NCBI GenBank assembly: GCA_026399375.1
Contig: JAPLRD010000022.1
Location: 1 to 41,559, forward strand
Length of the DNA stretch: 41,559 bases
Reading direction: 5' to 3'
Source of the DNA: Pseudomonadota bacterium
GTDB lineage: Bacteria; Pseudomonadota; Gammaproteobacteria; Burkholderiales; SG8-39
Positions 15,951 to 24,253 of this stretch are shown here, piece by piece. A model generated the notes under the pieces. The model worked only from the letters and a program-made list of their open reading frames with translations. It was not told the origin of the DNA and ran no database searches. How positions within the stretch are numbered: the first letter of the stretch is position 1; every line of letters starts with the position of its first letter. The position numbers and the translations under genes are program-made.

Positions 15951-17156
15951 CTAATCGATCTCTACGATCTTTTCCGGGTACTTGTGCAGGTGTTCGACGA
16001 CGCCGTTGTCGCCGATGCGGTAGTTGTCGCAGATCGTGTTGAACAGGTGCTCGGTGATATAGGTGGGGTGGCAGGTGATGTTCATGTCCTTGCGTATGAT
16101 CATCGGCTCGTCGCGGCGCACCAGCGGGCGCTCTACCAGGTCGTATCCCTGTCCGTGGCAATACAGGCGTTCCTCCTCCGCCTTGCCGTGCTTGCGCAGG
16201 AACGCGTTGTAGGTTTCCCAGATGTCCTTGCACGACGCCCCGGGTTTGAGCAGGTCCAGGGTGAGCTTGCGCGCCTCGAGCAGCAGCGCGAAATCATCGC
16301 GCATTTCCTGATTGGCCTTGCCCAGCACGCAGCTGCGGCTGATCTCGGTATAGAAGCCGCCCGGCCCGTTGCTCTCGACGAGCAGCGTGAACATGTCGCC
16401 CTTGCGCAGCGTGCGGGCCTGAAGGTGGCGGTTGCCCCAGAAATAAGCCGGGCCGTCGGCCGGATGCGAGCAGGTCAGGAACAGCCCCTGCTCGCCGCCG
16501 TGATCCAGCACATAGCGCTCGGCGACGGAAGCGATTTCGATGTCCCGCTTTCCGGGCGCCACCGCTTTCATGGCGGCGTCGATCGCGCCGTCCTGCACCT
16601 CCGCCGTACGGCGGATGAAGGTGAATTCCTCTTCGCTCTTGATGCATTTGATCTGATCGACCATTTCGGCGGCGTCGACAAACTTCGCGTTGGCGAGGCG
16701 GCCCTGGCGCAGGTGGTCGATCATCGATACTGGCAGGGTCCCGCGACCGACCAACCCGACGGTGCCGCGCGCGTAGGGCGCGAGCGCCTTCTCGGCCAGC
16801 TCGGCGTCGTAAGCCAGGGTGTAATGCGCGCTGGAGAAATAGGGGGCACCCAGCAGGGTTTTCACGCCGCGGCGCAGCCCGTCGCCCTCGGGTGGCAATT
16901 GCTGCTCGTTGCCGAACTTGGTCTGAAAGATGACGGTCATGCGGTCGTCTGCGGGAAAGATGACCGTGGTCGGATAGCCGTTGGTCGCCGGCACGTCGGT
17001 GAAATACTTTACGTAACCGCCCATGAAGTCGTTGTTGCTCTGCATCAGCAGGACGTCGATCTTGTGCTCCGCCATCGCCGCGCGCACCGCCGCCCAGCGG
17101 CGCTCGAGTTCCCTGGTCGACATGGGGTTGTTGATCCGCTCCGGTAACATGGCCAT
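15951..17156 (-). CDS. Creatinase/Xaa-Pro-peptidase-like M24 protein with altered metal ligands
   Basis: A 401-aa pita-bread-fold protein of the M24 family, close to the 403 aa of Pseudomonas creatinase. The N-terminal domain (about 1-160) precedes a pita-bread domain with KCIKSEEEFTFIRR and RTLRKGDMF. The metal-ligand positions look changed: the Asp pair region reads LLVESNGPGGFYTEISRS, the His motif is retained as CHGQGYDLVERP, but the Glu motifs read NITCHPTYIT and TICDNYRIGDNGVVEHL. This resembles metal-free creatinase more than aminopeptidase P, and the end HKYPEKIVEI also recalls creatinase. ATG at 17156 follows AAGGAG by about 10 nt; TTG at 17162 is an alternative. Likely hydrolyses a C-N bond in a small molecule, or is inactive. 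Confidence 0.8.
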   Translation of the reverse strand: MAMLPERINNPMSTRELERRWAAVRAAMAEHKIDVLLMQSNNDFMGGYVKYFTDVPATNGYPTTVIFPADDRMTVIFQTKFGNEQQLPPEGDGLRRGVKTLLGAPYFSSAHYTLAYDAELAEKALAPYARGTVGLVGRGTLPVSMIDHLRQGRLANAKFVDAAEMVDQIKCIKSEEEFTFIRRTAEVQDGAIDAAMKAVAPGKRDIEIASVAERYVLDHGGEQGLFLTCSHPADGPAYFWGNRHLQARTLRKGDMFTLLVESNGPGGFYTEISRSCVLGKANQEMRDDFALLLEARKLTLDLLKPGASCKDIWETYNAFLRKHGKAEEERLYCHGQGYDLVERPLVRRDEPMIIRKDMNITCHPTYITEHLFNTICDNYRIGDNGVVEHLHKYPEKIVEID

Positions 17157-17267
17157 ATTCAAACTGCTCCTTGTTTTGAAATTGCTGGAAATTGCGCGAT
17201 TCGAATTACGCGATCCGATTTGCCCGCGAAGAACGGCCTCTTATAGCCGCTCTCTGCGCTGGCGCCC

Positions 17268-18239
17268 TCATTCGACCTTGAGATTGGCATCCTTCACCGC
17301 TTTGCCAAATACCTTCTGCTCGGCGACGATCCGTGCGCGCAGTTCCTCCGGGCTGGAGGGCGCGTTGTCCATGCCGATCTTGGCGTAAGCCTCTTTCGCC
17401 TCGGGCGAGGACAGGTACTTCTTCATCTCGGCGTTGAGCTTGAGGATGATGTCTTCGGGGGTCTTGGCCGGCGCGTACAGTCCGAACCAGATCTCGATGT
17501 CGAAGCCGGGGATGCCTTGCTCGGCGATCGTCGGCACCTGCGGCCAGTAATTCGAGCGCTGCGCCGAGGTCGTGCCCAGCACCTTCAGGTTGCCGGCGCG
17601 CACGTGCTGCGCGATCGGCGCCACGTCGGCGAGGATCATCGACACCCTTCCCGAGAGCAGGTCAGGCATCGCCGGCGAGAAGCCTTTGTAAGGCACATGA
17701 ATCAGGTCCATGCCGGTCGCCTGCTTGATCATCTCCATCGACAAGTGGACCATCGAGCCGCTGCCGTTCGAGGCGTAGGAGAGCCGCCCGGGCGATGCCT
17801 TGGCGAGCGCGACCAGTTCCTGCAGCGAGTTCGCAGGCAACGAAGCGGGCACGGCGAGGAAGAAGGGGAAGCGCGACACCATGCCTATGTGCGCGAAGTC
17901 GCGCAGCACCTCGTAGGGCGGCGGGCCGGAGAACATGAAGGGCTGAATCGACATCGTCGAGCCGCCGGTAAACAGGAGGGTGTAACCGTCGGGCTGCGCC
18001 TTGGCCACCGCCTCGGTGCCGATCACCGTGTTGCCGCCCGGGCGCGGATCAATCACGAACGTCTGCCCGAACGCCTGCGCCAGATGATTGGTCACCAGGC
18101 GCGCCGCGGCGTCGGAGCCGCCGCCGGTCGCATAGGGGATGATCACGCGTACCGGCTTCGACGGGTATGCCTGCGCCTGTGCCGACGCCGAAAGAAGCGC
18201 GGCGATGGCGAAGACGGCCCAACGCAATATCAGTCTCAT
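17268..18239 (-). CDS. Bug-type (TctC-like) periplasmic substrate-binding protein 3
   Basis: Orphan tripartite tricarboxylate transporter receptor, 323 aa. The signal peptide MRLILRWAVFAIAALLSASA ends before QAQAYPSKP. Family segments are VRVIIPYATGGGSDAAARLV, DPRPGGNTVIGTEAVAKA, PDGYTLLFTGGS, HVPYKGFSPAMPDLLSGRV, VPTIAEQGIPGFDIE and WFGLYAPAKTPED. ATG at 18239 has the strong ribosome binding site GGAGGAGGAGAG. It is the first gene of the long minus-strand block and diverges from Bug 4 across about 180 bp, which should hold promoters for both. The ligand is unknown; the gene directly downstream is the creatinase-like M24 protein. Confidence 0.93.
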   Translation of the reverse strand: MRLILRWAVFAIAALLSASAQAQAYPSKPVRVIIPYATGGGSDAAARLVTNHLAQAFGQTFVIDPRPGGNTVIGTEAVAKAQPDGYTLLFTGGSTMSIQPFMFSGPPPYEVLRDFAHIGMVSRFPFFLAVPASLPANSLQELVALAKASPGRLSYASNGSGSMVHLSMEMIKQATGMDLIHVPYKGFSPAMPDLLSGRVSMILADVAPIAQHVRAGNLKVLGTTSAQRSNYWPQVPTIAEQGIPGFDIEIWFGLYAPAKTPEDIILKLNAEMKKYLSSPEAKEAYAKIGMDNAPSSPEELRARIVAEQKVFGKAVKDANLKVE

Positions 18240-18418
18240 GCTCTCCTCCTCCAAGGATCGGCACCGCGGTGCTCACCGGAGTATCTCCGAGTCTGGCAGT
18301 CGCAGTCAAACGCGGATTGCTCGCGACGGATTGCATCCATCGACGCCTTGAGCGATGTCGCCGCACAATTGCACACGATCCGTTAATATTGGTCGATACT
18401 GCAATTCAAGGGGATTTC
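18240..18418. promoter_or_regulatory. Divergent promoter region between two Bug-led operons
   Basis: These 179 bp separate oppositely transcribed Bug 3 (minus) and Bug 4 (plus). The stretch 18367-18410 is more AT-rich than the surroundings and contains TTGCAC (18369-18374) and TTAATATT (18383-18390), but no well-spaced consensus pair is evident. No regulator gene lies here. Control of both blocks from this spot is inferred from gene layout. Confidence 0.45.
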
Positions 18419-19393
18419 ATGCGTGTTCTTGTTAATTTGCTCGCGCTGCTTGCTGCGAGCCTGATCGCGTCATCCGCCATCGCGCAGGGCGCCGGCGATT
18501 ACCCCAACAGGGCGGTGACGCTGGTCGTTCCCTTCGCCCCCGGCGGTCCCACCGACGTGATCGGCCGGCTGGTCGCGGCCAAGCTCGGCGAGCGCCTCGG
18601 CAAGCCGGTCGTCGTGCTCAACAAACCCGGCGCCGGCGGCAACACCGGCAGCGCCGGCGTCGCCACCGCGGCGCCGGACGGTTACACACTGTTGCTCGGC
18701 ACGGTGTCCACGCACGGCATCAATCCCTCGCTGTACAAGAACATGCCCTACGATCACAAGAAGGACTTCGTCGCGATTTCGCAGGTGAGCCTGGTGCCGA
18801 ACCTGCTGGTCGTCAATCCGAACCTGCCGGTGAAGACGGTACCGGAGCTCATCGCCTATCTGAAGCAGAATCCGGGCAAGGTGTTCTACGCCACGCCGGG
18901 CTCGGGTACGTCGATCCATCTTGCGTCCGAACTGCTGAAGATGATGACCGGAACCGACATGACACACGTTCCCTACAAGGGCAGCGGCCCGGCGATGATC
19001 GACGTCATCGGCGGTCAGGTGCAGCTCATGTTCGACAACACGGTCTCCGCTTGGCCGCACGTGCAATCGGGCAAGGTGCGAGCGTTGGCGGTATCGACGC
19101 CGGCGCGGCTTAAAGGTGCGCCCGATCTGCCGGCGATCGCCGAGTTTCTGCCCGGGTTCTCCGCGAGCGCCTGGCACGGCGTGTTCGCGCCGGCCGGGAC
19201 GCCGCGCGCCATCACCGACAAGCTCGCCGCCGAAATCCAGACGTTCATGAAAGATCCGGCGGTGGTGGAGCAACTGGCGAAGCTGGACACCATCGCGGTG
19301 AGCGGCACACCGGCGGAATTCGTGCGCTTCATCGCCGAGGAAACCGACCGCTGGGCGTCGGTGGTGAAAAAGCTCGACCTGAAGGTGGACTAG
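18419..19393 (+). CDS. Bug-type (TctC-like) periplasmic substrate-binding protein 4
   Basis: A 324-aa orphan receptor, exported by the signal peptide MRVLVNLLALLAASLIASSA ending before IAQGAGDYPNR. Family marks are VTLVVPFAPGGPTDVIGRLV, NKPGAGGNTGSAGVAT, PDGYTLLLGTVSTHG, HVPYKGSGPAMIDVIGGQV and LPAIAEFLPGFSASAWHGV. ATG at 18419 is chosen because the signal peptide begins there and GGGG lies upstream; the frame stays open further upstream but would add non-signal sequence. The stop is followed one base later by the ATG of the glutaminase-like gene, implying one transcript. The ligand may be a compound handled by that enzyme. Confidence 0.93.
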   Translation: MRVLVNLLALLAASLIASSAIAQGAGDYPNRAVTLVVPFAPGGPTDVIGRLVAAKLGERLGKPVVVLNKPGAGGNTGSAGVATAAPDGYTLLLGTVSTHGINPSLYKNMPYDHKKDFVAISQVSLVPNLLVVNPNLPVKTVPELIAYLKQNPGKVFYATPGSGTSIHLASELLKMMTGTDMTHVPYKGSGPAMIDVIGGQVQLMFDNTVSAWPHVQSGKVRALAVSTPARLKGAPDLPAIAEFLPGFSASAWHGVFAPAGTPRAITDKLAAEIQTFMKDPAVVEQLAKLDTIAVSGTPAEFVRFIAEETDRWASVVKKLDLKVD

Positions 19394-19394
19394 C

Positions 19395-21434
19395 ATGATG
19401 GCGCCGCTGCGGCCCCCGGCCGTCCCGCTGATCACCATCGATCCCTATACGAGCTGCTGGTCCTTCGCCGACAACCTCTACGACCAGTGGCCTCGCCACT
19501 GGACCGGCACCGAATTCGCGCTCTGCGGCCTCGCGCGCGTCGACGGCAAACCGCTGCGCTTCATGGGCGGCCCCGAAGTGCTGGTAGACAGCGTGCGGCA
19601 GCTTTCCGTGGAGGTGCAGCCCACGCGCACCATCTACAAGTTCGAAGCCGGCGCGGTGGAGCTGGAGGTGACGTTCATCAGTCCGCTGCTGCTCGACGAT
19701 CTGGAACTATTGTCGCGGCCGGCGAGCTACGTCTGGTTTCGCAGCCGTTCACTCGACGGCGCGGCACACGAGGTCGCGGTGTATCTGGACATGACTTCGC
19801 AGTGGGCGGTCAACGTGCCGCATCAGAAAGTCATGTGGAAGCGAGAAGAGGCTGACGAACTGCTGGTGCTGAGCTTCCGCCATGAATTGCAACCCGTGTT
19901 GCAGAAGGCGGGCGACGACGTGCGCATCGACTGGGGCACGGCGCTGCTGGCCGTGCCGCGCACGGCCGAAGCCATAGTCGGCGACATCGATTATTGCCGC
20001 GCGGCGTTCGTTGCGCGCGGGGCGTTGAGCGCCGAGCATCTGCTGCCGATGCCGCGAAAGTCGACCTATTGGGGCGAGGCCGTGCTGGCGGTAAAACTCG
20101 ATGTGTCATGCAGCGCGCAGCGGGCAGGCGAAGGTGTGGCGCTTGTCGGCTACGACGACGAGTACGCGGTGGAATATTTCGGCGAGCCGCTGCGTGCCTG
20201 GTGGCGGCGCCATCCGGAAGCTTCGCCCCAGCGCATGCTCAATGACGCGTACGCGGATGCCGGGGCGGTGCGCGAGCGCTGTGCCGTGTTCGATGCGCAT
20301 TTGGTGTCCGAAGCCGAACGCGTCGGCGGCGACAAGTACGCCAGCCTGGCCGCGCTCGCCTACCGCCAGGCGATCAGCGCCTGCAAACTGGTCGCCGCAC
20401 CCGATGGCCGCGCGTTCTTCTTTTCGAAGGAGAATTTCAGCAACGCCTGCATGGGAACGCTGGACGTCAATTACAAATCGGCGCCGCTGTTCCTGTATGC
20501 CAATCCGGAATTGATGAAGGGCATGCTGGATCCGATTTTCGATTACTGCCGCAGCGACAAGTGGCGGCACCCGTTTCCGGCGCACGACCTCGGCCTGTAT
20601 CCGAAGGCCAATGGACAGGTGTACAAGAATTTCCATCTGCCCGACCAGACCGAAGTGGCGCAGATGCCGGTGGAAGAGTGCGGCAACATGCTGACCTTGA
20701 CCACCGCGGTGTGCCTGCGCGAAGGCCACGCGAAATATGCAGCCGGCCAGTGGGACCAGCTCACGCAGTGGACCGATTACCTGGTCGAGCACGGACTCGA
20801 CCCCGAGGCGCAACTGGTGACCGACGATTTCACCGGCATGATGGGTCACAGCGTGAACCTTTCGGCCAAATCCGTGGTCGCCATCGCCTGCTACGCGCTG
20901 CTGGCGAAAATGCAGGGCAGGGACGAGACCGCAACCAAGTACCGCGCCATCGCCGAAGATTACGCCGCGCGCTGGCAGAACATGGCCGACGACGGCGACC
21001 ATTACCGGCTCGCGTTCGACCGGCCGGGCAGCTGGAGCCAGAAATACAACCTCGCCTGGGACACGGTATTCGGGCTGGAACTGTTTCCGCCGGAAGTGAT
21101 GCGGAAGGAACTCGCCTACTACCGTAGCCAGCGCCTGGGCTACGGCACGCCGCTCGACAGCCGCAGTCCGGCGGCAAAGCCCGAATGGGCGATCTGGGTC
21201 GCGACCATGGCGGAATCGAAAGAAGTGTTCGAGGAATTTCTCGCACCCATCCATCGCTACGTGAACGAAACGCCGAACCGCGTGCCCGTGGCCGACATCT
21301 ACTTCGCCCACACCGGCCGGCGCCGCGCCAACCAGGCTCGCTCCGTGGTCGGCGGGTTCTACATGAAGTTGCTCGCAGACCGGCTGGCGCAGGTGCGAGC
21401 GGGCGCCATCACCGGCTTAAGGAAGAGCAAGTGA
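19395..21434 (+). CDS. GtaA-like glutaminase-family protein (DUF5127-DUF4965-DUF1793 type)
   Basis: A 679-aa protein resembling fungal and Bacteroidetes glutaminase A. The N-terminal beta-sandwich region (about 10-260) opens with VPLITIDPYTSCWSFADNLY. The central and C-terminal all-alpha region contains YRQAISACKLVAAPDGRAFF, EENFSN-like SKENFSNACMGTLDVNYKSA, PFPAHDLGLYPKANGQ, MPVEECGNMLTLTTAVC, DDFTGMMGHSVNLSAKSVVA and KYNLAWDTVFGLELFP. It differs from the fungal enzyme in lacking any signal peptide. It starts one base after Bug 4 and its stop overlaps the amidohydrolase start (GTGA). Glutaminase activity is inferred from the fold family; a glycosidase or amide hydrolase of another kind is equally possible. 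Confidence 0.8.
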   Translation: MMAPLRPPAVPLITIDPYTSCWSFADNLYDQWPRHWTGTEFALCGLARVDGKPLRFMGGPEVLVDSVRQLSVEVQPTRTIYKFEAGAVELEVTFISPLLLDDLELLSRPASYVWFRSRSLDGAAHEVAVYLDMTSQWAVNVPHQKVMWKREEADELLVLSFRHELQPVLQKAGDDVRIDWGTALLAVPRTAEAIVGDIDYCRAAFVARGALSAEHLLPMPRKSTYWGEAVLAVKLDVSCSAQRAGEGVALVGYDDEYAVEYFGEPLRAWWRRHPEASPQRMLNDAYADAGAVRERCAVFDAHLVSEAERVGGDKYASLAALAYRQAISACKLVAAPDGRAFFFSKENFSNACMGTLDVNYKSAPLFLYANPELMKGMLDPIFDYCRSDKWRHPFPAHDLGLYPKANGQVYKNFHLPDQTEVAQMPVEECGNMLTLTTAVCLREGHAKYAAGQWDQLTQWTDYLVEHGLDPEAQLVTDDFTGMMGHSVNLSAKSVVAIACYALLAKMQGRDETATKYRAIAEDYAARWQNMADDGDHYRLAFDRPGSWSQKYNLAWDTVFGLELFPPEVMRKELAYYRSQRLGYGTPLDSRSPAAKPEWAIWVATMAESKEVFEEFLAPIHRYVNETPNRVPVADIYFAHTGRRRANQARSVVGGFYMKLLADRLAQVRAGAITGLRKSK

Positions 21435-22306
21435 CCATCACCGATTCGCAAGTCCATTTGTGGGAAGCGCACCGCCCGGACCGTCCCTGGCCCGAGGAAC
21501 ATGTCAACCAGAAAGTCTTTATCGCCGCGCCCGGCGCGCGTGCGCATCGCGAAGAGCCGCTGGCGGCGGAAGAGATGATCGCGACCATGGACGCCGCAGG
21601 CGTGGACCGCGCCGTCATCGTGCCGCCCTCGCCGGTGGGCGACCAGAACCTGACCGGTCTGGAAGCGGCGGTCAAATACCCGACGCGCTTCGGCGTCATG
21701 GGCCGGTTCAATCCGCAGGCCGCGGATGCGCGTGGGCAACTGGAGGACTGGCTGGATCAGCCCGGCATGCTCGGCGTGCGCATGACCTTCCACAAGTCGC
21801 AGTGGAGCGGATGGCTCGACGACGGATCCATCCAGTGGTTTTGGGATGCCTGCGAGCGTCTCGGCATTCCGGTGATGGTCCTGGTGCCGCGGCTGCTCGA
21901 CCGAATGGATGCCATCATGCGGCGCAACCCCGGTCTGACGCTGATCCTGGACCACATGGCGCGCCAAAGCGCGCTGCGCGACGATGCGTGCTTCGCCGAC
22001 CTCGACGAACTGCTCGCGCTGGCGCGGCATCCGAACCTCGCAGTCAAAATGTCTTCCGCACCCTGCTACAGCACCGAACCCTATCCGTTCGCCAACATCA
22101 AGCCGTACCTGCGCCGCATTTTCGATGCGTTCGGGCCGAAGCGCGCGATGTGGGGTTCGGACTATACGCGCCTGCCCTGCACTTACGGCGAATGCGTCGA
22201 CCACTTTCGCCATGAACTCGACTTTCTCGGCGCTGAGGACAAGCGCTGGGTCTTGGGGGAAACGGCCGCGACGCTATTGCACTGGCCTGACGGGACGTCC
22301 TCCTGA
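21431..22306 (+). CDS. Amidohydrolase-2 family metal-dependent hydrolase
   Basis: A 291-aa TIM-barrel hydrolase of the amidohydrolase-related (PF04909) group, which includes lactonases and decarboxylases. The N-terminal metal motif reads TDSQVHLW (H9, with Trp in the place of a second His, as in the lactonase branch). Others are VDRAVIVPPSPVGDQN, GVRMTFHKSQW, LDHMARQ and the C-terminal MWGSDYTRLPCTYGE, with the conserved Asp. GTG at 21431 is the start: it overlaps the previous stop as GTGA and has AAGGAAGAG upstream. It is clearly co-translated with the glutaminase-like gene. A lactone or ring amide is a plausible substrate. Confidence 0.87.
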   Translation: MTITDSQVHLWEAHRPDRPWPEEHVNQKVFIAAPGARAHREEPLAAEEMIATMDAAGVDRAVIVPPSPVGDQNLTGLEAAVKYPTRFGVMGRFNPQAADARGQLEDWLDQPGMLGVRMTFHKSQWSGWLDDGSIQWFWDACERLGIPVMVLVPRLLDRMDAIMRRNPGLTLILDHMARQSALRDDACFADLDELLALARHPNLAVKMSSAPCYSTEPYPFANIKPYLRRIFDAFGPKRAMWGSDYTRLPCTYGECVDHFRHELDFLGAEDKRWVLGETAATLLHWPDGTSS

Positions 22307-22332
22307 ATTCGACCATGAAGAGAGACATAAGC

Positions 22333-23313
22333 ATGAGCAAGTCGATTCGTCCGCAGATCATCCTGACAGCCCTCGCGCTGTGCCTGGGCTTCGCCCCTCC
22401 GCCGGCCGCGGCGCAGGACTTTCCTTCGAAGTCGCTGAAAATGGTGGTGCCGTTCCCGCCGGGCGGAGCGGTGGATATCCTGGGACGGCTGATCGGCGAG
22501 CGCATGGCCGAGCAGATGGGCCAGCCGGTGGTGGTGGAAAACCGCCCCGGGGCCAACGGCAACGTCGCCGCTGAAGCCGTGGGCAAGTCCCCGGCCGACG
22601 GCTATACGCTGCTGATCGCCGGCAACGGCCTGGCGACGAACACCGCGCTGTATCCGAATACGCCGGTCAAGATGCTCACCGATTTCGCGCCCGTCGCCTG
22701 GGTCGGCTATGCGCCGCTGATCATGGTCACGGCGACGGCGTTTCCGGCGAAGTCGATGAAAGAGGTCATCGACATGGCGAAGGCCGAGCCCGGCAAGATC
22801 ACCTACGCTTCGGCAGGCAGCGGCAGTTCCGCGCACCTGGGCGCCGAACTGCTGAAATCGATGGCGCAGGTGGACATGCTGCATGTGCCGTACAAGGGCG
22901 GCGCGCCGGCGATCGTCGATCTCATAGGCGGGCGCGTCACTTTCATGCTGCTCGACCCGCCGCAGTCGCTGCCGCACATCAAGTCGCAGCGCCTGAAGCC
23001 GCTGGTGGTCGGAAGCGCTGCGCGCTTTGCGCCGTTGCCCGGCGTGCCGACCATGGCGGAAGCAGGCTACCCCGACATGGAGGCGACGGTCTGGTGGGGA
23101 GTCGTCGTTCCGGTCAGGACGCCGAAAGACGTCGTGGCGAGGCTGAACGCAGAAATCAACAAGGCGCTCGCCAATCCCCGGGTGAGAGAAAAGCTGCAGG
23201 AACTGGGCGTGACCACCGACGCGAAGACGTCGGAACAATTCGGTGCATATCTGCGGCGGGAAACCGAGCGCTGGGTGGAACTGGCGAAGCGCGTCGGCAT
23301 TCAGGCGGACTGA
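22333..23313 (+). CDS. Bug-type (TctC-like) periplasmic substrate-binding protein 5
   Basis: A 326-aa orphan receptor. The signal peptide ends in PPPAAAQDFPSKS. Family marks are LKMVVPFPPGGAVDILGRLI, NRPGANGNVAAEAVGKS, ADGYTLLIAGNG, HVPYKGGAPAIVDLIGGRV, VPTMAEAGYPDMEATVWWGV and a Lys/Arg-rich C-terminus. ATG at 22333 has GAGAG 8 nt upstream; ATG at 22315 is in frame but has no ribosome binding site and would put six extra residues before the signal. It starts 26 nt after the amidohydrolase and so closes the Bug 4-glutaminase-amidohydrolase unit. It is followed by the first ABC importer after 79 nt. Confidence 0.92.
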   Translation: MSKSIRPQIILTALALCLGFAPPPAAAQDFPSKSLKMVVPFPPGGAVDILGRLIGERMAEQMGQPVVVENRPGANGNVAAEAVGKSPADGYTLLIAGNGLATNTALYPNTPVKMLTDFAPVAWVGYAPLIMVTATAFPAKSMKEVIDMAKAEPGKITYASAGSGSSAHLGAELLKSMAQVDMLHVPYKGGAPAIVDLIGGRVTFMLLDPPQSLPHIKSQRLKPLVVGSAARFAPLPGVPTMAEAGYPDMEATVWWGVVVPVRTPKDVVARLNAEINKALANPRVREKLQELGVTTDAKTSEQFGAYLRRETERWVELAKRVGIQAD

Positions 23314-23392
23314 CACGCTTTTGCAGTCGACGCGGCGGGCGCGGGCAATGTGCGATTGACTGCGGCTGCCAGACTCAGGGATACTCACGCCG

Positions 23393-24253
23393 GTGTCTTA
23401 CACGCTCATCACGCTTGCGATCAACGGCCTCGTCTGGGGGCTGATCATCGCCCTGATCGCGCTCGGGCTGTCGGTTATTTTCGGCCTGCTCGATATCATC
23501 AACCTCGCGCACGGCGATTTCTTCATGATCGGCACCGTCGTCGCCTGGACTGTGCTCACCTCGACCGGCAGTTTCTGGCCCGCGTTCGCGCTGGCGCCGC
23601 TAGTGGGGTTCGTGCTTGGCGCGATCATCCAGCGCATCGTGCTGCAGCCGATCCGCAACGCCGCGGCGCTGTCCATCGTCGCCACCTTCGGTCTTTCCAT
23701 GATCCTGCAGGAGGTCGTGCGCATGACCTTCGGCCCGACGCCGCGCCGCATTCTGCCCCCGGTTCCCGGCACCATAGACCTGTTCGGCATCCAGTACGAG
23801 ATCTACCGCCTGTTCGCGGCCTGCGTGTCGCTTGCGGCGCTGGCGGCGTTCTTCCTGTTCCTGCACCGGACCAAGCTCGGCACCTGGATGCGGGCGGTGC
23901 GGCACGACCGCGATACCGCCACCGCGATGGGCGTCCCCGCCCAGCGCGTCTACATGGTGACCTTCGGCCTCGGCTTCGCCCTCGCGGCGCTCGGCGGCGT
24001 GGTGGCCTCGCCCATTACCACGGTGGATTTCCGCGCCGGCGTCGACATCCTTCCGTTCTGCTTCATGGCGGTGATCATCGGCGGCCTGGGCAACCTGCCA
24101 GGGACCGCGGCCGCCGCGGTGCTGCTCGCGTTCCTCGAAGGCATCATCTCCAGCTTCGCCAGCCCCACCGTCGCACGCATCACCTCGCTGGTGCTGATGA
24201 GCGTGGTGCTGCTCCTGCGGCCACAGGGCCTGTTCAAAGGGCTCACCAAGTGA
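23393..24253 (+). CDS. Branched-chain amino acid-type ABC transporter permease (LivH-like), set A
   Basis: Inner-membrane permease, 286 aa, with about eight hydrophobic helices. Family marks are NGLVWGLIIALIALGLSVIF, GLLDIINLAHGDFFMIG (the LivH hallmark), RHDRDTATAMGVPAQRVY (loop touching the ATPase) and AVIIGGLGNLPGTAAAAVL. GTG at 23393 is used; there is no ATG near. The stop overlaps the next gene's GTG (GTGA). This is the first gene of a five-gene set H-M-G-F-K that runs to 28049 without a break larger than about 55 nt. The set could import amino acids, amides, urea or aromatic acids; the neighbouring nitrilase and amidase favour amides or nitriles. Confidence 0.93.
   Translation: MSYTLITLAINGLVWGLIIALIALGLSVIFGLLDIINLAHGDFFMIGTVVAWTVLTSTGSFWPAFALAPLVGFVLGAIIQRIVLQPIRNAAALSIVATFGLSMILQEVVRMTFGPTPRRILPPVPGTIDLFGIQYEIYRLFAACVSLAALAAFFLFLHRTKLGTWMRAVRHDRDTATAMGVPAQRVYMVTFGLGFALAALGGVVASPITTVDFRAGVDILPFCFMAVIIGGLGNLPGTAAAAVLLAFLEGIISSFASPTVARITSLVLMSVVLLLRPQGLFKGLTK

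Noticed and set aside
23350-24249. Plus-strand frame continuous with the LivM-like gene, suggesting a larger fusion protein
   Set aside because: The upstream part is an out-of-frame reading of the LivH-like gene and encodes no membrane helices. The GTGA junction at 24250 explains the true start.
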